From Acinetobacter pullicarnis (GTDB lineage Bacteria; Pseudomonadota; Gammaproteobacteria; Pseudomonadales; Moraxellaceae), in the NCBI RefSeq assembly GCF_006352475.1, contig NZ_VCMZ01000001.1, positions 3,534,001-3,598,000 of the forward strand: a stretch of 64,000 nucleotides of DNA, in the 5' to 3' direction. Below, piece by piece: positions 53,793 to 63,417 of the stretch (position 1 is its first letter; every line of letters begins with the position of its first letter). The notes under the pieces are model-generated. The model made no database searches, was not told the origin of the DNA, and was given only the letters and a program-made list of their open reading frames with translations. Made by a program: the position numbers and the translations under genes.

Positions 53793-54170
53793 TTAAATTT
53801 TGCCTAAGTGCGCCAAACAGCGATGGATTGCGCCACACCCTGGCTCAAAAGCCCTGACATTTTTCGCTTCTTCAAATCGGCAAACTTCTGCAACCAGCCT
53901 TTCTGCAACGCCTCGACCACGATTGGCAGGATGCACAACAATATTTTCCAATACTTTGGTTTCGCCTTGACCCGTACACCAAATTGCACCAATAATTTTA
54001 GAATTAAATTCTGCTGTGTAAACTAAGGTATACTGTGCAAGGTTTTGCTCAAGTTGCTCAATGGCGTCTTTCCCGTCACCAAACTCAGGACTGGTATCAT
54101 ATAATCGTTCCAATTGATCACGAATCTCATGTTTTTCAATTGAAGTGTAAGCATGTACGGTGATAGGCAT
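53793..54170 (-). CDS. GNAT-family protein, possibly PanZ/PanM-like
   Basis: A 125-residue small GNAT protein. The acetyl-CoA loop is RGRGVAERL after LENIVVHP. Its small size and the C-terminal CLAHLGKI resemble PanZ, the acetyl-CoA sensor that triggers maturation of aspartate decarboxylase PanD, but the match by eye is modest. A general N-acetyltransferase is equally possible. Not near panD here. Confidence 0.75.
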   Translation of the reverse strand: MPITVHAYTSIEKHEIRDQLERLYDTSPEFGDGKDAIEQLEQNLAQYTLVYTAEFNSKIIGAIWCTGQGETKVLENIVVHPANRGRGVAERLVAEVCRFEEAKNVRAFEPGCGAIHRCLAHLGKI

Positions 54171-54265
54171 TGATTAACCCTCCAGAGCAATCTAATATGC
54201 CGTGACTTTGTCACAGCCTATATTTTTAAATCAAGCATTTTTAACGTTTTTTGAGGGACTTGTCG

Positions 54266-54859
54266 ATGACACAGCGTATCAGTGAAGTAGTGAGAAACAC
54301 CAACGAAACCAAAATTCGAGTTCGTGTGAATCTTGATGGTACTGGTCAAGGCAGCCTCAATACCGGTGTTCCATTTTTAGATCATATGATCGATCAAATC
54401 AAGCGTCATGGTTTATTTGATATTGATATCCATTGTGATGGCGATGTTGACATTGATGATCACCACACCGTAGAAGATTGTGGCATTACCCTTGGTCAAG
54501 CCTTTGCACAAGCGCTTGGTGATAAAAAAGGCCTAAAACGTTATGGCCATTTTTACGCCCCACTTGATGAATCTTTAAGCCGTGTTGTGGTTGATTTATC
54601 TGGTCGTCCGGGCTTGTTCATGGATATTCCATTCACCCGTTCGCATGTTGGCCGCTTTGATGTCGATTTATTTTCCGAATTCTTCCAAGGCTTTGTAAAT
54701 CACGCCTTAATGACGTTACATATCGACAATTTAAAGGGCAAAAATAGCCACCACCAAATTGAAAGTGTATTTAAAGCCTTTGCCCGCGCCTTGCGTATGG
54801 CATGTGAAGTAGATCCACGTGCTGAGAATATGGTTGCGTCAACCAAAGGGACACTTTAA
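54266..54859 (+). CDS. hisB: Imidazoleglycerol-phosphate dehydratase
   Basis: Sixth step of histidine synthesis: dehydrates imidazoleglycerol phosphate to imidazole-acetol phosphate. 197 residues, the monofunctional form lacking the phosphatase domain of E. coli HisB. Metal-binding motifs [13 protein letters not shown] and GKNSHHQIE are both visible, and GVPFLDHM near the N-terminus. ATG at 54266 has GAGGGAC upstream; a TTG at 54251 is rejected. Its stop overlaps the hisH start (TAATG), so the two are translationally coupled. Confidence 0.97.
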   Translation: MTQRISEVVRNTNETKIRVRVNLDGTGQGSLNTGVPFLDHMIDQIKRHGLFDIDIHCDGDVDIDDHHTVEDCGITLGQAFAQALGDKKGLKRYGHFYAPLDESLSRVVVDLSGRPGLFMDIPFTRSHVGRFDVDLFSEFFQGFVNHALMTLHIDNLKGKNSHHQIESVFKAFARALRMACEVDPRAENMVASTKGTL

Positions 54860-55476
54860 TGACTCGGATTGCCCTCTTAGACTATGGCATGGGAAATCTG
54901 CACTCTGCCGCCAAAGCACTTGAGCATGTTGGCGCACGTGTCGATGTAACCAATGATCCCAAGCTTATTGCGCAAGCCGATAAAATCGTCTTCCCTGGTG
55001 TGGGTGCGATGCGTGACTGTATGCAAGGCATGCGTGAAGCTGGTATTGATGACGTGGTTAAAAACGCTGCCTTCAACAAACCCGTTCTCGCGATTTGTGT
55101 GGGTATGCAAGCCCTGATGCATCATTCTGAAGAAAATGGTGGCAGTGAAGCCTTAGGCATCTTTGACGGAACAGTCAAACATTTCCCAGATGTACCGCAT
55201 TTAAAAGTGCCGCACATGGGTTGGAATCAAGTGCAACAACACGATCCCGAACACCCGATGTGGCACAACATTGAGCAAAATAGCCGTTTTTATTTTGTGC
55301 ATAGTTATTATGTTAAGCCACAAGACAGTAGTATCGTTGCCGCACATTGCGATTATGCACTGCCATTTTGTGCTGCGATTCATAAAGACAATTTATTTGC
55401 GACTCAATTCCATCCTGAAAAAAGTCATACCGCTGGTTTACAGCTGTTAAAAAACTTTGTGGAATGGAAAATCTAA
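54859..55476 (+). CDS. hisH: Imidazole glycerol phosphate synthase, glutaminase subunit
   Basis: A 205-residue class I glutamine amidotransferase that feeds ammonia to HisF. The nucleophilic Cys is in [10 protein letters not shown]; the His and Glu partners are in [20 protein letters not shown] at the N-terminus is typical. Starts within the last base of hisB's stop. The partner hisF is about 4.7 kb away at 60146. Confidence 0.97.
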   Translation: MTRIALLDYGMGNLHSAAKALEHVGARVDVTNDPKLIAQADKIVFPGVGAMRDCMQGMREAGIDDVVKNAAFNKPVLAICVGMQALMHHSEENGGSEALGIFDGTVKHFPDVPHLKVPHMGWNQVQQHDPEHPMWHNIEQNSRFYFVHSYYVKPQDSSIVAAHCDYALPFCAAIHKDNLFATQFHPEKSHTAGLQLLKNFVEWKI

Positions 55477-55502
55477 GCCAATTATTCAATCATTTATATT
55501 TA

Positions 55503-55528
55503 GATCAAGCCGGTTCGCTGGCTTGATC
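55503..55528 (+). terminator. Possible terminator after hisH
   Basis: GATCAAGCC / GGCTTGATC, 9-bp stem with an 8-base loop, but without a real T run after it. Confidence 0.4.
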
Positions 55529-55586
55529 CTTATCTGCTCGGTCTTTTAGTATTTAGTATTGAAATGACCCACAAGTCCAATATTAA

Positions 55587-56000
55587 CTACTTTGTACTTT
55601 CTGATTGATGAACGAAACCACCGGCGATCGGGGTGACCTGAATACTAATTTCGGCATTTAAATTTAATGCAGCATATCTGGCTTTGATTTCAGCCATCAA
55701 CTGTTCAACCGTTGCTAGGCTTAAATCGGCAGAGCATGGCCGTGGATCTTGATGAAAGGCCGTATTTTTCGATTCCTCTTTGCCTTCAAAGACCCAACGC
55801 TCACTCACTCCCAATATTTTTGCCAACTCAATTAAGTGTTGTGCAGACGGAATGCTTGAGCCTTGCAACCATTGCGTGACGGTCTTTTTAGAAACACCAA
55901 GCGCATCAACCAAGTCGATCTGTTTTAAGTTCTTATCTTTAATTAACTGCCTGATTCGCTTAACACCATCTAATAAGAGATCGTCGTACTTATCATCCAT
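55587..56000 (-). CDS. XRE-family (Cro/CI-type) helix-turn-helix regulator
   Basis: A 137-residue protein. The HTH lies at about residues 14-70 (KQIDLVDALGVSKKTVTQWLQGSSIP), as in phage-type repressors. The C-terminal about 60 residues have no peptidase motif (no LexA-like Ser/Lys pair), so it is not a self-cleaving repressor. It reads opposite to the his genes and sits between hisH and hisA. ATG at 56000 with GTGACG before it. Target unknown, possibly its own promoter. Confidence 0.85.
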   Translation of the reverse strand: MDDKYDDLLLDGVKRIRQLIKDKNLKQIDLVDALGVSKKTVTQWLQGSSIPSAQHLIELAKILGVSERWVFEGKEESKNTAFHQDPRPCSADLSLATVEQLMAEIKARYAALNLNAEISIQVTPIAGGFVHQSESTK

Positions 56001-56248
56001 CGTCACGCTTCCTATTTTAAATCGCTGGCTAAACCGTTCAACCCATTGACTGAATCAACAACGATTGAATGGACTTAAGGTGATATTTAACATTTAAATA
56101 TCATAGCCTAAAAGCCATTTTGAAACTGTAACTCTGCTTTGATCTCCTGAAAAAATAAAAAGCTGCCGCAGAGACTTAGCGATTAGAGAATACTTTGTTA
56201 ATATGTCACACAATTAATTCATGATGACAACAGCCAAGGAGCGCAAGC

Positions 56249-56980
56249 ATGCTGATCATCCCCGCAATTGACCTAAAAGATGGTCAATGTGTTCGTTTAA
56301 AACAAGGTCGAATGGAAGACAACACCGTATTTTCAGAAGATCCAGTGGCCACTGCACAGCATTGGGTGAATGAAGGAGCACGTCGCCTGCACCTTGTTGA
56401 TCTAAACGGTGCTTTTGCGGGTACGCCCATTCACAAGCCTGTGGTCGAAGCGATTGCGAAAGCACAGCCTGATCTACCAATTCAAATTGGTGGTGGAATC
56501 CGTTCATTAGAAACCATCGCGCATTATCTTGAAGCGGGTGTTTCTTTTGTGATTATTGGAACCAAGGCCGTACAAGACCCCGCATTTGTTGAGCAAGCCT
56601 GTAAACAGTTTGCAGGCCATATCATTGTCGGCATTGATGCGATCAATGGCATGGTTGCAACCGATGGTTGGGCCAATGTGACTGACGTGAAAGCGACTGA
56701 CTTAGCAAAACGTTTTGCTGATGCTGGCGTATCTAGCATTGTCTATACCGATATTGCACGTGATGGCATGATGCAAGGTGTAAACGTTGAGCAAACTGTT
56801 CATCTTGCTAAATATTCAGGTCTTCCTGTGATTGCTTCTGGTGGCGTCACCAATCTTGATGATGTGCGTCTACTGCAAGGTCAACCTGGCATTCTTGGTG
56901 CGATTACTGGTCGTGCGATTTATGAAGGTACGCTTAGCTTGCGTGAAGCACAATTGATTCTAGACCAATCATCATTCTAA
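56249..56980 (+). CDS. hisA: Phosphoribosylformimino-AICAR-phosphate isomerase
   Basis: Fourth step of histidine synthesis (Amadori isomerisation of ProFAR to PRFAR). 243-residue TIM barrel with Asp8 in [10 protein letters not shown], phosphate sites [10 protein letters not shown] and [11 protein letters not shown], and the second catalytic Asp in [27 protein letters not shown] lies before the ATG, a strong site. Terminator at 57002. Confidence 0.97.
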   Translation: MLIIPAIDLKDGQCVRLKQGRMEDNTVFSEDPVATAQHWVNEGARRLHLVDLNGAFAGTPIHKPVVEAIAKAQPDLPIQIGGGIRSLETIAHYLEAGVSFVIIGTKAVQDPAFVEQACKQFAGHIIVGIDAINGMVATDGWANVTDVKATDLAKRFADAGVSSIVYTDIARDGMMQGVNVEQTVHLAKYSGLPVIASGGVTNLDDVRLLQGQPGILGAITGRAIYEGTLSLREAQLILDQSSF

Positions 56981-57001
56981 ATCATAAACTTATATCGTCT
57001 T

Positions 57002-57030
57002 GAAAGAGGCCAATGTGGCCTCTTTTTTGT
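57002..57030 (+). terminator. Rho-independent terminator after hisA
   Basis: AAAGAGGCC / GGCCTCTTT, 9-bp stem with a 5-base loop and a T run. It overlaps a TTG that could otherwise start the next gene, which supports the later ATG at 57072. Confidence 0.88.
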
Positions 57031-57071
57031 TCCTATTTTTTCTCCCCCTTTTATTAATATTTCGACAATTT

Positions 57072-57983
57072 ATGACCCAGCATCCCGCTCCTTGGTTTAA
57101 AACCAAAGCACCGCAATTAGCGCTGTTATTTATGACGCTAATTTGGGGTGGCACTTTTCTGATCGTTCAATATGGCCTAAATTATAGCTCGCCATTATTT
57201 TTTGTTGGCTGCCGTTTTGCCGCAGCGAGTATTGCCGTGGGATTGCTGTATTTCCGTCACTTAAAAGGTATACGCCTGAAGGATGTGATTGCTGGTGCCT
57301 GTATCGGTGCCACCATTGCCGCAGGTTACAGCACACAGACCATTGGCTTACAAACGATTAGCAGCAGTGAATCCGCCTTTTTAACCGCACTGTATGTGCC
57401 ACTGGTACCAGTTCTATTGTGGTTGATCTTCCGCAAAAGCCCAAACCTCATGACTTGGGTTGGCGTGATACTGGCCTTTATTGGTTTGATCATGCTGACT
57501 GGAAATGGCTTAGGCCAGCTCAATTTCAACTTTGGTCAAACCATTACCATGCTCGGTTCGATTGCCATTGCCTTAGAAATTATTTTAATTAGTTTTTTCT
57601 CGAATAAAGTTGATCTCGCCAAAGTCACAGTATTACAACTCGGCTTTGCTTCAATCATTTGCTTTGCGATGATGCCAATTGTCGGTGAACATGCGCCAAA
57701 CGAATTTTCATGGATATTGGTGGCGATTACGGTCGGACTTGGTCTTGCCAGTGCGTTTATTCAAATGGTGATGAATTGGGCACAACGCTTTGTCGATCCG
57801 GCACAAGCTGCGATTATTTATGCAGGCGAACCCGTGTGGGCAGGCATATTTGGTCGTATTGCTGGTGAGCGCTTGCCTTTTATCGCCTTATTGGGTGGGG
57901 CTTTGGTGGTGTTTGCTGTGATTATCAGTCAGTTAAAACCGAAGTTCCTTAAGTCTAAAGCTGTATCGAAGGATCTGTCTTAA
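57072..57983 (+). CDS. EamA/DMT-family permease
   Basis: A 303-residue ten-helix inner membrane transporter with two EamA repeats (LLFMTLIWGGTFLIVQYGL; FVDPAQAAIIYAGEPVWAGIFGRIAGERL). It is of a different subgroup from the RhtA-like pair at 8.9-10.8 kb. Substrate unknown; metabolite export is the family expectation. The upstream extension to TTG 57000 would read through the hisA terminator and is not used. Confidence 0.88.
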   Translation: MTQHPAPWFKTKAPQLALLFMTLIWGGTFLIVQYGLNYSSPLFFVGCRFAAASIAVGLLYFRHLKGIRLKDVIAGACIGATIAAGYSTQTIGLQTISSSESAFLTALYVPLVPVLLWLIFRKSPNLMTWVGVILAFIGLIMLTGNGLGQLNFNFGQTITMLGSIAIALEIILISFFSNKVDLAKVTVLQLGFASIICFAMMPIVGEHAPNEFSWILVAITVGLGLASAFIQMVMNWAQRFVDPAQAAIIYAGEPVWAGIFGRIAGERLPFIALLGGALVVFAVIISQLKPKFLKSKAVSKDLS

Positions 57984-58006
57984 TCGACTCCTGAGCGACT
58001 TGAATA

Positions 58007-58333
58007 TCAATGGCACTCCGTTTCAGACTTTGCATGCTTAAGTAAAATACGAGTTTGATAATATTCAACACTCGGCATTGGTGCATAGAAATGGTGTAGT
58101 AAGGCTTTCCACTCCAGATAAGCCGCTGACTGTCTAAAACCATGTTGATGATCCTCAATCCGTTCCCAAACAATCATTAAAATATAACGATCTGCTTGAG
58201 TCGCATGCTTGAGCAATTGCAGTTCATGAAAACCAGAGATGCCCGCAACTAAACCTTTGGCTTGCTGCATCGCTTGTTCAAAGGCCGTTGATTGATCTGG
58301 CTTAATCTGTAAATAAACGTGCTCAATAAACAT
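58007..58333 (-). CDS. ABM-domain (antibiotic biosynthesis monooxygenase-like) protein
   Basis: A 108-residue small ferredoxin-like fold protein. FIEHVYLQIKPDQSTAFEQAM, then RYILMIVWERIEDHQHGFRQSAAYLEWKALL, is the usual ABM pattern. Such proteins include quinol monooxygenases and haem-degrading enzymes, many with unknown function. ATG at 58333 has GATGGAGAC upstream. No Asn/Trp/His haem set is evident. Confidence 0.75.
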   Translation of the reverse strand: MFIEHVYLQIKPDQSTAFEQAMQQAKGLVAGISGFHELQLLKHATQADRYILMIVWERIEDHQHGFRQSAAYLEWKALLHHFYAPMPSVEYYQTRILLKHAKSETECH

Positions 58334-58406
58334 CAGTGTCTCCATCCTTGGAATCAAATATAAACAGCGCTGTGTGACTACCTTAAAATTTGCCTAAACA
58401 TTCGCT

Positions 58407-59039
58407 TTAAAATTTCAGCACGTTAAATGGGGAAATCATCCAAATCAACAATAAGAGATTAAAGACGATGGTCAACCGATAAATCTTTAAAAAAGGTTGT
58501 TTCTGAGTCTTATGACGCAGGCGCTGTTGTGCCAACCAAGCCGCTGGCCAACCCCCAAGGAAGGCCAAAACATGTAGAGTCTGTTCAGCAATGCGACGAC
58601 GACCGAGTTGTGCTGCTTCTTTGTCTTGGGCATAGCACCAATAGCAGATCAGATTGATCAATAGTAAAAATAACAGCAATAAACTCGGTAGCATGCCGAC
58701 TGCGGACAATATGCCAATCCCAATAATATAAGCTGCGATAAGGATCTGCATCGGCTGTAGACGTTGGCGATGACCTGAACTGGCATGTGGTGCAGGCTTG
58801 GGGGCTCTTTGCGTTTGGGTTTGTGAGGCTTTTAAATACACCACTTGACTGGCTCGATAACGCCCTTTGCCATCAATTACCGCTTTATATTCTAGAGCAC
58901 AACCAATAATTGGACGCGGCCCTTGCCGTGTAAAATCTTTGATATGCAAAAAAACCCGTGCTTTGGCGGCATCATCAGGTTGAATAAAACCATAACCTTG
59001 ATCATCAAACCACTCGACTAACCGACCTTGATCACGCAA
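58407..59039 (-). CDS. Cold-shock domain fused to DUF1294 membrane domain
   Basis: A protein of about 210 residues. N-terminal cold-shock fold (GRLVEWFDDQGYGFIQPD, VFLHIKDF) for nucleic-acid binding, a linker (QTQRAPKPAPHASSGHRQRL), and a C-terminal DUF1294 domain with four hydrophobic helices and the motif AQDKEAAQLGRRRIAEQTLH ahead of LAFLGGWPAAWLAQ. The start is uncertain: TTG at 59039 has AGGGGAAATGCA upstream; another TTG at 59057 adds six residues. The family fusion is known in Gammaproteobacteria; function unknown. Confidence 0.78.
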   Translation of the reverse strand: MRDQGRLVEWFDDQGYGFIQPDDAAKARVFLHIKDFTRQGPRPIIGCALEYKAVIDGKGRYRASQVVYLKASQTQTQRAPKPAPHASSGHRQRLQPMQILIAAYIIGIGILSAVGMLPSLLLLFLLLINLICYWCYAQDKEAAQLGRRRIAEQTLHVLAFLGGWPAAWLAQQRLRHKTQKQPFLKIYRLTIVFNLLLLIWMISPFNVLKF

Positions 59040-59081
59040 TGCATTTCCCCTTTTCAAACACCCAATGGGTTAAAGTTTCCA

Positions 59082-60032
59082 TTAAGCCAATACAGAATTT
59101 AAGCGTTCCATCAGCATATTACGCATTTCTAATGGATTTTTATGCAAGATATCATCACCCGTGCGGGCATGCATTTTATTTTTAAGCGCAACACCCAAAC
59201 GCATTAACCAAAAACGACATGCTGCAACGGCCAAATATACATCTAGACAGGCTGACTCATCTACTGTGAGTCGACGTATCGCCTGATAGGCAGTAAGAAA
59301 AGCATCTCGTTTCTCTAAATCTAATGTTACTGCTGGGAAATTGGTGCAGAAGTCATTGATACTGATCGCAATATCAAATAAATACTCATCTCGATTCAGT
59401 TCATAAAAATCTAAAATACCGCTGAGCCTGCCTTCTTGGAATAAGGTATTGTCCCGAAATAAATCTGAATGAATCAAGCCCTGTGGGCGATCTGGATGTT
59501 GTTGCTTTTTAACTTCAAATACGTCCATTAACTGGGTTAATAGCGCCCTATCTGCTGGCTGCATGCTGACTTTTAAATCCAGTGCGATCTGCTTCCAATA
59601 CTGATGATTGCGGTTAAATTCACGTTGTAACGGCAAGTCTTTGAGCGCCACATGCAATTGAGCTTGCGCACGAGCAACCGCTTGGACTTGTGCCAGTGTG
59701 GTCTGTTCTGGATGTGAACCATAAAGGCGTGGTGCAATTTGTGCAGGTTTGTCGGCCAAAGTATGAATCGCCTGCCCTGCATATTTTAATGGGCCTGCCA
59801 CTGGTAATCCATGTTGCGCCAATTGGTCAAGTACAGGCACAATTTCACCTGCTTGCGCCGCAGTCATCTCTTCAAAGACCGTCAAAACATACTGACGTTG
59901 ATCGGCACATTGCAGAAAGTAGTTGGTATTTTGAATGCCTGCTTGAATTGGAATCAGTTCAATCACTTTAAGTCCATAAGCTGCTGCAAATAATTGGACC
60001 TGCGCCAAACTTAAAGTGGTATACACCGACAT
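59082..60032 (-). CDS. thrB: Homoserine kinase (APH-like ThrB)
   Basis: Phosphorylates homoserine to O-phosphohomoserine for threonine synthesis. 316 residues of the choline kinase/aminoglycoside phosphotransferase fold used by Pseudomonas and Acinetobacter, not the GHMP-type ThrB of enterics. IQAGIQNTNYFLQC near the N-terminus; the catalytic loop is LIHSDLFRDNTLF, and the metal-binding motif is GILDFYELNRDEYLFDIAI. ATG at 60032 with GCAGG upstream; a longer frame to 60104 is rejected since it would reach into the hisF promoter region. Divergent from hisF. Confidence 0.93.
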   Translation of the reverse strand: MSVYTTLSLAQVQLFAAAYGLKVIELIPIQAGIQNTNYFLQCADQRQYVLTVFEEMTAAQAGEIVPVLDQLAQHGLPVAGPLKYAGQAIHTLADKPAQIAPRLYGSHPEQTTLAQVQAVARAQAQLHVALKDLPLQREFNRNHQYWKQIALDLKVSMQPADRALLTQLMDVFEVKKQQHPDRPQGLIHSDLFRDNTLFQEGRLSGILDFYELNRDEYLFDIAISINDFCTNFPAVTLDLEKRDAFLTAYQAIRRLTVDESACLDVYLAVAACRFWLMRLGVALKNKMHARTGDDILHKNPLEMRNMLMERLNSVLA

Positions 60033-60145
60033 AGAAAACCTGCGATAAAAATGAAATAAGTTTGATAGAATACTCGTTCCCACTCTGTAGGTGTAGCACC
60101 TCACGAGTAGAGTTACATAATCGCCTGTTATTTTTGGAAAAAATT

Positions 60146-60904
60146 ATGCTTGCTAAACGTATTATTCCTTGTCTCGACGTAGATAATGGTCGTGTGGTCA
60201 AGGGTGTACAATTTCTTGATATTCGTGATGCAGGCGATCCTGTTGAAGTGGCACGTCGTTATAACGAGCAAGGTGCTGATGAAATTACCTTTTTAGACAT
60301 CACCGCCACCTCGAATGGCCGCGATACCACCTATCGTACCGTTGAACGTATGGCAGAAAGTGTTTTTGTTCCGTTGACCGTCGGCGGTGGGGTGCGTAAG
60401 GTTGAAGATATTCGCCTGTTGCTAAACGCTGGCGCAGACAAAGTCAGCATTAACTCTGCTGCTGTGTTTACCCCAGAATTTGTTCAAGAAGCATCACAAC
60501 GCTTCGGTGCACAATGTATTGTGGTGGCGATTGATGCGAAAAAGACCGCTGAAAATAAATGGGAAATCTTTACCCATGGTGGCCGTAAACCCACGGGCAT
60601 TGATGCCATCGATTGGGCTGTTAAAATGGCCGAATACGGTGCTGGCGAATTGTTGGTTACATCGATGGATGCAGATGGTACCAAAGCGGGATATGATTTA
60701 GCCCTCATGCGCCAAATTAATGATCGCGTCAATATTCCAACCATCGCCTCAGGTGGTGTTGGTAATTTACAACATTTGGCTGATGGTATTCTCAAAGGCG
60801 GTGCCGATGCGGTGCTTGCTGCGAGTATTTTTCATTTTGGACAGCACAGTATTCCTGAAGCTAAACAGTATCTTGCAGCTCAAGGCATTGAAATGCGTCT
60901 CTAA
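60146..60904 (+). CDS. hisF: Imidazole glycerol phosphate synthase, cyclase subunit
   Basis: A 252-residue TIM barrel that turns PRFAR plus ammonia from HisH into imidazole glycerol phosphate and AICAR. Catalytic Asp11 in [12 protein letters not shown], and second Asp in [13 protein letters not shown]; phosphate motifs [12 protein letters not shown] and [14 protein letters not shown] at 60146 with TTTTTGGAAAAAATT upstream. It stands apart from hisH and hisA. Terminator at 60926. Confidence 0.97.
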   Translation: MLAKRIIPCLDVDNGRVVKGVQFLDIRDAGDPVEVARRYNEQGADEITFLDITATSNGRDTTYRTVERMAESVFVPLTVGGGVRKVEDIRLLLNAGADKVSINSAAVFTPEFVQEASQRFGAQCIVVAIDAKKTAENKWEIFTHGGRKPTGIDAIDWAVKMAEYGAGELLVTSMDADGTKAGYDLALMRQINDRVNIPTIASGGVGNLQHLADGILKGGADAVLAASIFHFGQHSIPEAKQYLAAQGIEMRL

Positions 60905-60925
60905 TCGAACAATGTGTTGTTTAAG

Positions 60926-60955
60926 GACATCCGTACTCTGCGGATGTTTTTTTTG
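60926..60955 (+). terminator. Rho-independent terminator after hisF
   Basis: ACATCCG / CGGATGT, 7-bp stem, 7-base loop, followed by eight T residues. Confidence 0.88.
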
Positions 60956-61282
60956 GAAAGTACAAAATATTAAAGCGTTGAAAAAAAAACGAGCAAAAAA
61001 CCAAACCAGAGAAATATAAAAAAAACATAAAAAAAAGGAGCCCTTAGGAGACTCCTTATAAAGTGAGAAACTACAGCGCTTGTGTCACTCAATTTAAACT
61101 GATATGTGTATATTGCACATATTTAGTATAATACCTGTTTTTTCTATAATGTCGACAAAAAAATTAACTTTTTTTGTGTATTTAGCCCAAATATCACATC
61201 TATCTTGCTATTTATGTTTTTCAAGGAAAAAAATAAGAGGCTATATCAGCCCCATTGCTCATAAATTTAGCTTATTTTTCAA
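60956..61282. other. AT-rich gap between hisF and the hydroxylase-like gene
   Basis: About 330 bases without a credible gene. A small hairpin (AAGGAG at 61035 / CTCCTT at 61052) is present. A 62-codon plus-strand frame at 61104 is AT-driven and unsupported. Confidence 0.5.
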
Positions 61283-61894
61283 TCAATTATGAGGTTCCGG
61301 CAAGGCCTTCGCCACCCACTTGGCTGGAAAATAACGTTCGACAGCCTGATTCAATACTTTTGAAAATATGGCTGGCAAAGGTACACCCAAAGGATTTTTT
61401 TCTTGTAAATCAATAGATGAAATGACGCGTGTGCCCATCACATAATCAAACCATGGTTTAGTCACACACCAGTTGGCATCTTGATTGGCATTCATATGAT
61501 GATCATAGTGCCAAGGAATGGTTTTTTTGGCCCAACCAGGCTGCAAATGAGAACGTCGATGTACGTAATAGTAATTACAGGCACTATAAACGGCAGCAGC
61601 ACTCATGCCTTTGGAAATGGGATAAAAAATCAAGCCTGCTGCACTTGCAACCACAGCCAAAGAAATAATTTCATTCTTGGTCCGCCAGTTGCTAATCCCC
61701 TCAACATAGCCATCATCATGAAAATCCTGTTTCACCACTTCGCGATGATGCGCCCAATGTGATTTCATACTATGTGGCACAGGGCTATAACGGGGTTTTC
61801 CTGGTCGATGGGTACCATGCAAAATAAACTTATGTGCAACCCACTCAAACCCATTCGCCAAAACCAATCCAACTACAAATCCTTTTATCATCAT
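61283..61894 (-). CDS. Sterol desaturase / fatty acid hydroxylase family protein
   Basis: A 203-residue membrane protein of the FA_hydroxylase superfamily. Di-iron histidine boxes: HKFILHG, HSMKSHWAHHRE, HRRSH and HYDHHMN. Two or more hydrophobic stretches (about 4-20 and 82-105). Relatives hydroxylate fatty acids or desaturate sterol-like lipids; the substrate cannot be told. GTGGGAGATC precedes two consecutive ATGs. Divergent from an AraC-type regulator with about 140 bases between, so regulation by it is plausible. Confidence 0.88.
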   Translation of the reverse strand: MMIKGFVVGLVLANGFEWVAHKFILHGTHRPGKPRYSPVPHSMKSHWAHHREVVKQDFHDDGYVEGISNWRTKNEIISLAVVASAAGLIFYPISKGMSAAAVYSACNYYYVHRRSHLQPGWAKKTIPWHYDHHMNANQDANWCVTKPWFDYVMGTRVISSIDLQEKNPLGVPLPAIFSKVLNQAVERYFPAKWVAKALPEPHN

Positions 61895-62036
61895 GATCTC
61901 CCACTTGTTTTATGCTTAATATAGGCAATTCCATCGCAATGATATTGACTTTTAAAAGCATAAAAATTGACAAATCACGACAAAGCAGTAGGCTAAGTAC
62001 TTTGGCCTGATGAACTGATCTTTTCAGCACACTGCA

Positions 62037-63047
62037 ATGACTCAACTATCGACATCTAAAGCATTGAAAGACTATTCTGGTTCCGTCTATGGCGGACTTG
62101 GCCAGTTGCTGTATGGCTATTGTCAGGTAAAAGGCATCGCTATTTCCCCGCAATTACAACAACTTCAACAAGTGGAGCGCTTTGAGTTTAGTGTTTGGCG
62201 TGAACGATTAGATGAGATTGCGCAGCACAGCTCAAGTCCAGCACTCGGCCTTGAAATCGCTGAATACATTCAACCCAAGCATCTTGGGGTGATGGCCTAT
62301 ATTGCGATGTCCTGTCACACCTTGGCCGAAGCACTGGCGCGTTATCATCATTTCTATCGTTTGATTTATGATGGTAGTCATTTAGAAATTGAGGTTAAAG
62401 GTGCGCTGCTGCATATCCGTTGGGCTGAGCTTCCCGCACATTTGATTACCCCACTGACTGCTGAAATTGCGGTGGCACTCTTGGCACAGTTCTTAAAACA
62501 ATTTCTAGATATCCAAAAAATTTGTTTTGAGCAAGTCAATTTTGCCCATCATAGTAGAAAGACCCTCGTTTATGAGCAGTATTTTGGGTGCAGCGTAAAG
62601 TTTGGACAGGCGCATACTGAACTGATTTTACCGTTAAATATACTGCAACAACCGATTCGACAAGCCGATCCCACCCTAGAACAACTCTTGATGCAACAGG
62701 CACAAGCCTTATTAGATAAACTGCCACACAGCACTCAATTGGATCAGCGTTTGCAACAAGCCATTTTGCTGGGATTACAACGAAATAACTATCAGATTGA
62801 GCATATTGCGGATCAGCTTAAACTCTCGGTCAGACAACTACAACGTCATCTGCAACAGCAAAATAGCCGCTATCAACACCGCGTACAACAAGTCCGTCAT
62901 ATGCTCGCTGCGCAATATTTGCAAGACCCACATCTCAGCTTGCATGAAATTGCGCTGCTACTCAGTTATTCCGAACAAAGTGCTTTTCAACGAGCCTTTA
63001 AACAATGGACCGGACACACACCAAGGCAATGGCGAAAGCAGGTTTAA
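62037..63047 (+). CDS. AraC-family transcriptional regulator
   Basis: A 336-residue regulator of the ArgR/OruR-like AraC subgroup: N-terminal ligand-binding domain (about 25-205; LGLEIAEYIQPKHLGVMAYIAMSC) and a C-terminal double HTH (IEHIADQLKLSVRQLQRHL; SLHEIALLLSYSEQSAFQRAF, ending GHTPRQWRKQ). This layout is common in regulators of lipid and amino-acid catabolism. Divergent neighbour: the hydroxylase-like gene, likely its target. No good Shine-Dalgarno is visible. Confidence 0.9.
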   Translation: MTQLSTSKALKDYSGSVYGGLGQLLYGYCQVKGIAISPQLQQLQQVERFEFSVWRERLDEIAQHSSSPALGLEIAEYIQPKHLGVMAYIAMSCHTLAEALARYHHFYRLIYDGSHLEIEVKGALLHIRWAELPAHLITPLTAEIAVALLAQFLKQFLDIQKICFEQVNFAHHSRKTLVYEQYFGCSVKFGQAHTELILPLNILQQPIRQADPTLEQLLMQQAQALLDKLPHSTQLDQRLQQAILLGLQRNNYQIEHIADQLKLSVRQLQRHLQQQNSRYQHRVQQVRHMLAAQYLQDPHLSLHEIALLLSYSEQSAFQRAFKQWTGHTPRQWRKQV

Positions 63048-63053
63048 TCCGCG

Positions 63054-63299
63054 CTATAAAAATGGGTTTTCTATTTCACCTTGTTGTGCAGTTTCAATTT
63101 TCTCAGGCAAATGCTTTTCTTGTTCAAGTGCCGTCACCACATCATTAAAAAAAGCCTGTAAGGTCTTTGCAATTAGCAGGCCGTCTTGGTCTTTATTGAT
63201 TTGTAAATTGCCATACAGATTAATATGATCCAGATCATTTTCTAAAGTGAGATCATGGATCGCATGTGATTCGGTTCCTTTTTCAAATGGTTTAAACAT
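63054..63299 (-). CDS. Hypothetical protein
   Basis: An 81-residue acidic soluble protein with no recognised domain, no signal peptide. It reads HDLTLENDLDHINLYGNLQI, which suggests beta-strands, then a helix (LLIAKTLQAFFNDVVTALEQ). It converges on the AraC gene with a 6-base gap. A possible stand-alone small gene. Confidence 0.6.
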   Translation of the reverse strand: MFKPFEKGTESHAIHDLTLENDLDHINLYGNLQINKDQDGLLIAKTLQAFFNDVVTALEQEKHLPEKIETAQQGEIENPFL

Positions 63300-63417
63300 G
63301 CCATTCCCTCATCATTAATATTGAAGACCTAAGCGACTTTGACTACGTTGTAGCACAAAATAGAGTACCCCGCATAGCAACGCCAAGCATATAAATAAGT
63401 TGTTATTTAGGCAAGGA

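Noticed and set aside
61104..61292. 62-codon plus-strand frame after hisF
   Set aside because: AT-rich and hydrophobic by composition; no start signal; overlaps the end of a good minus-strand gene.
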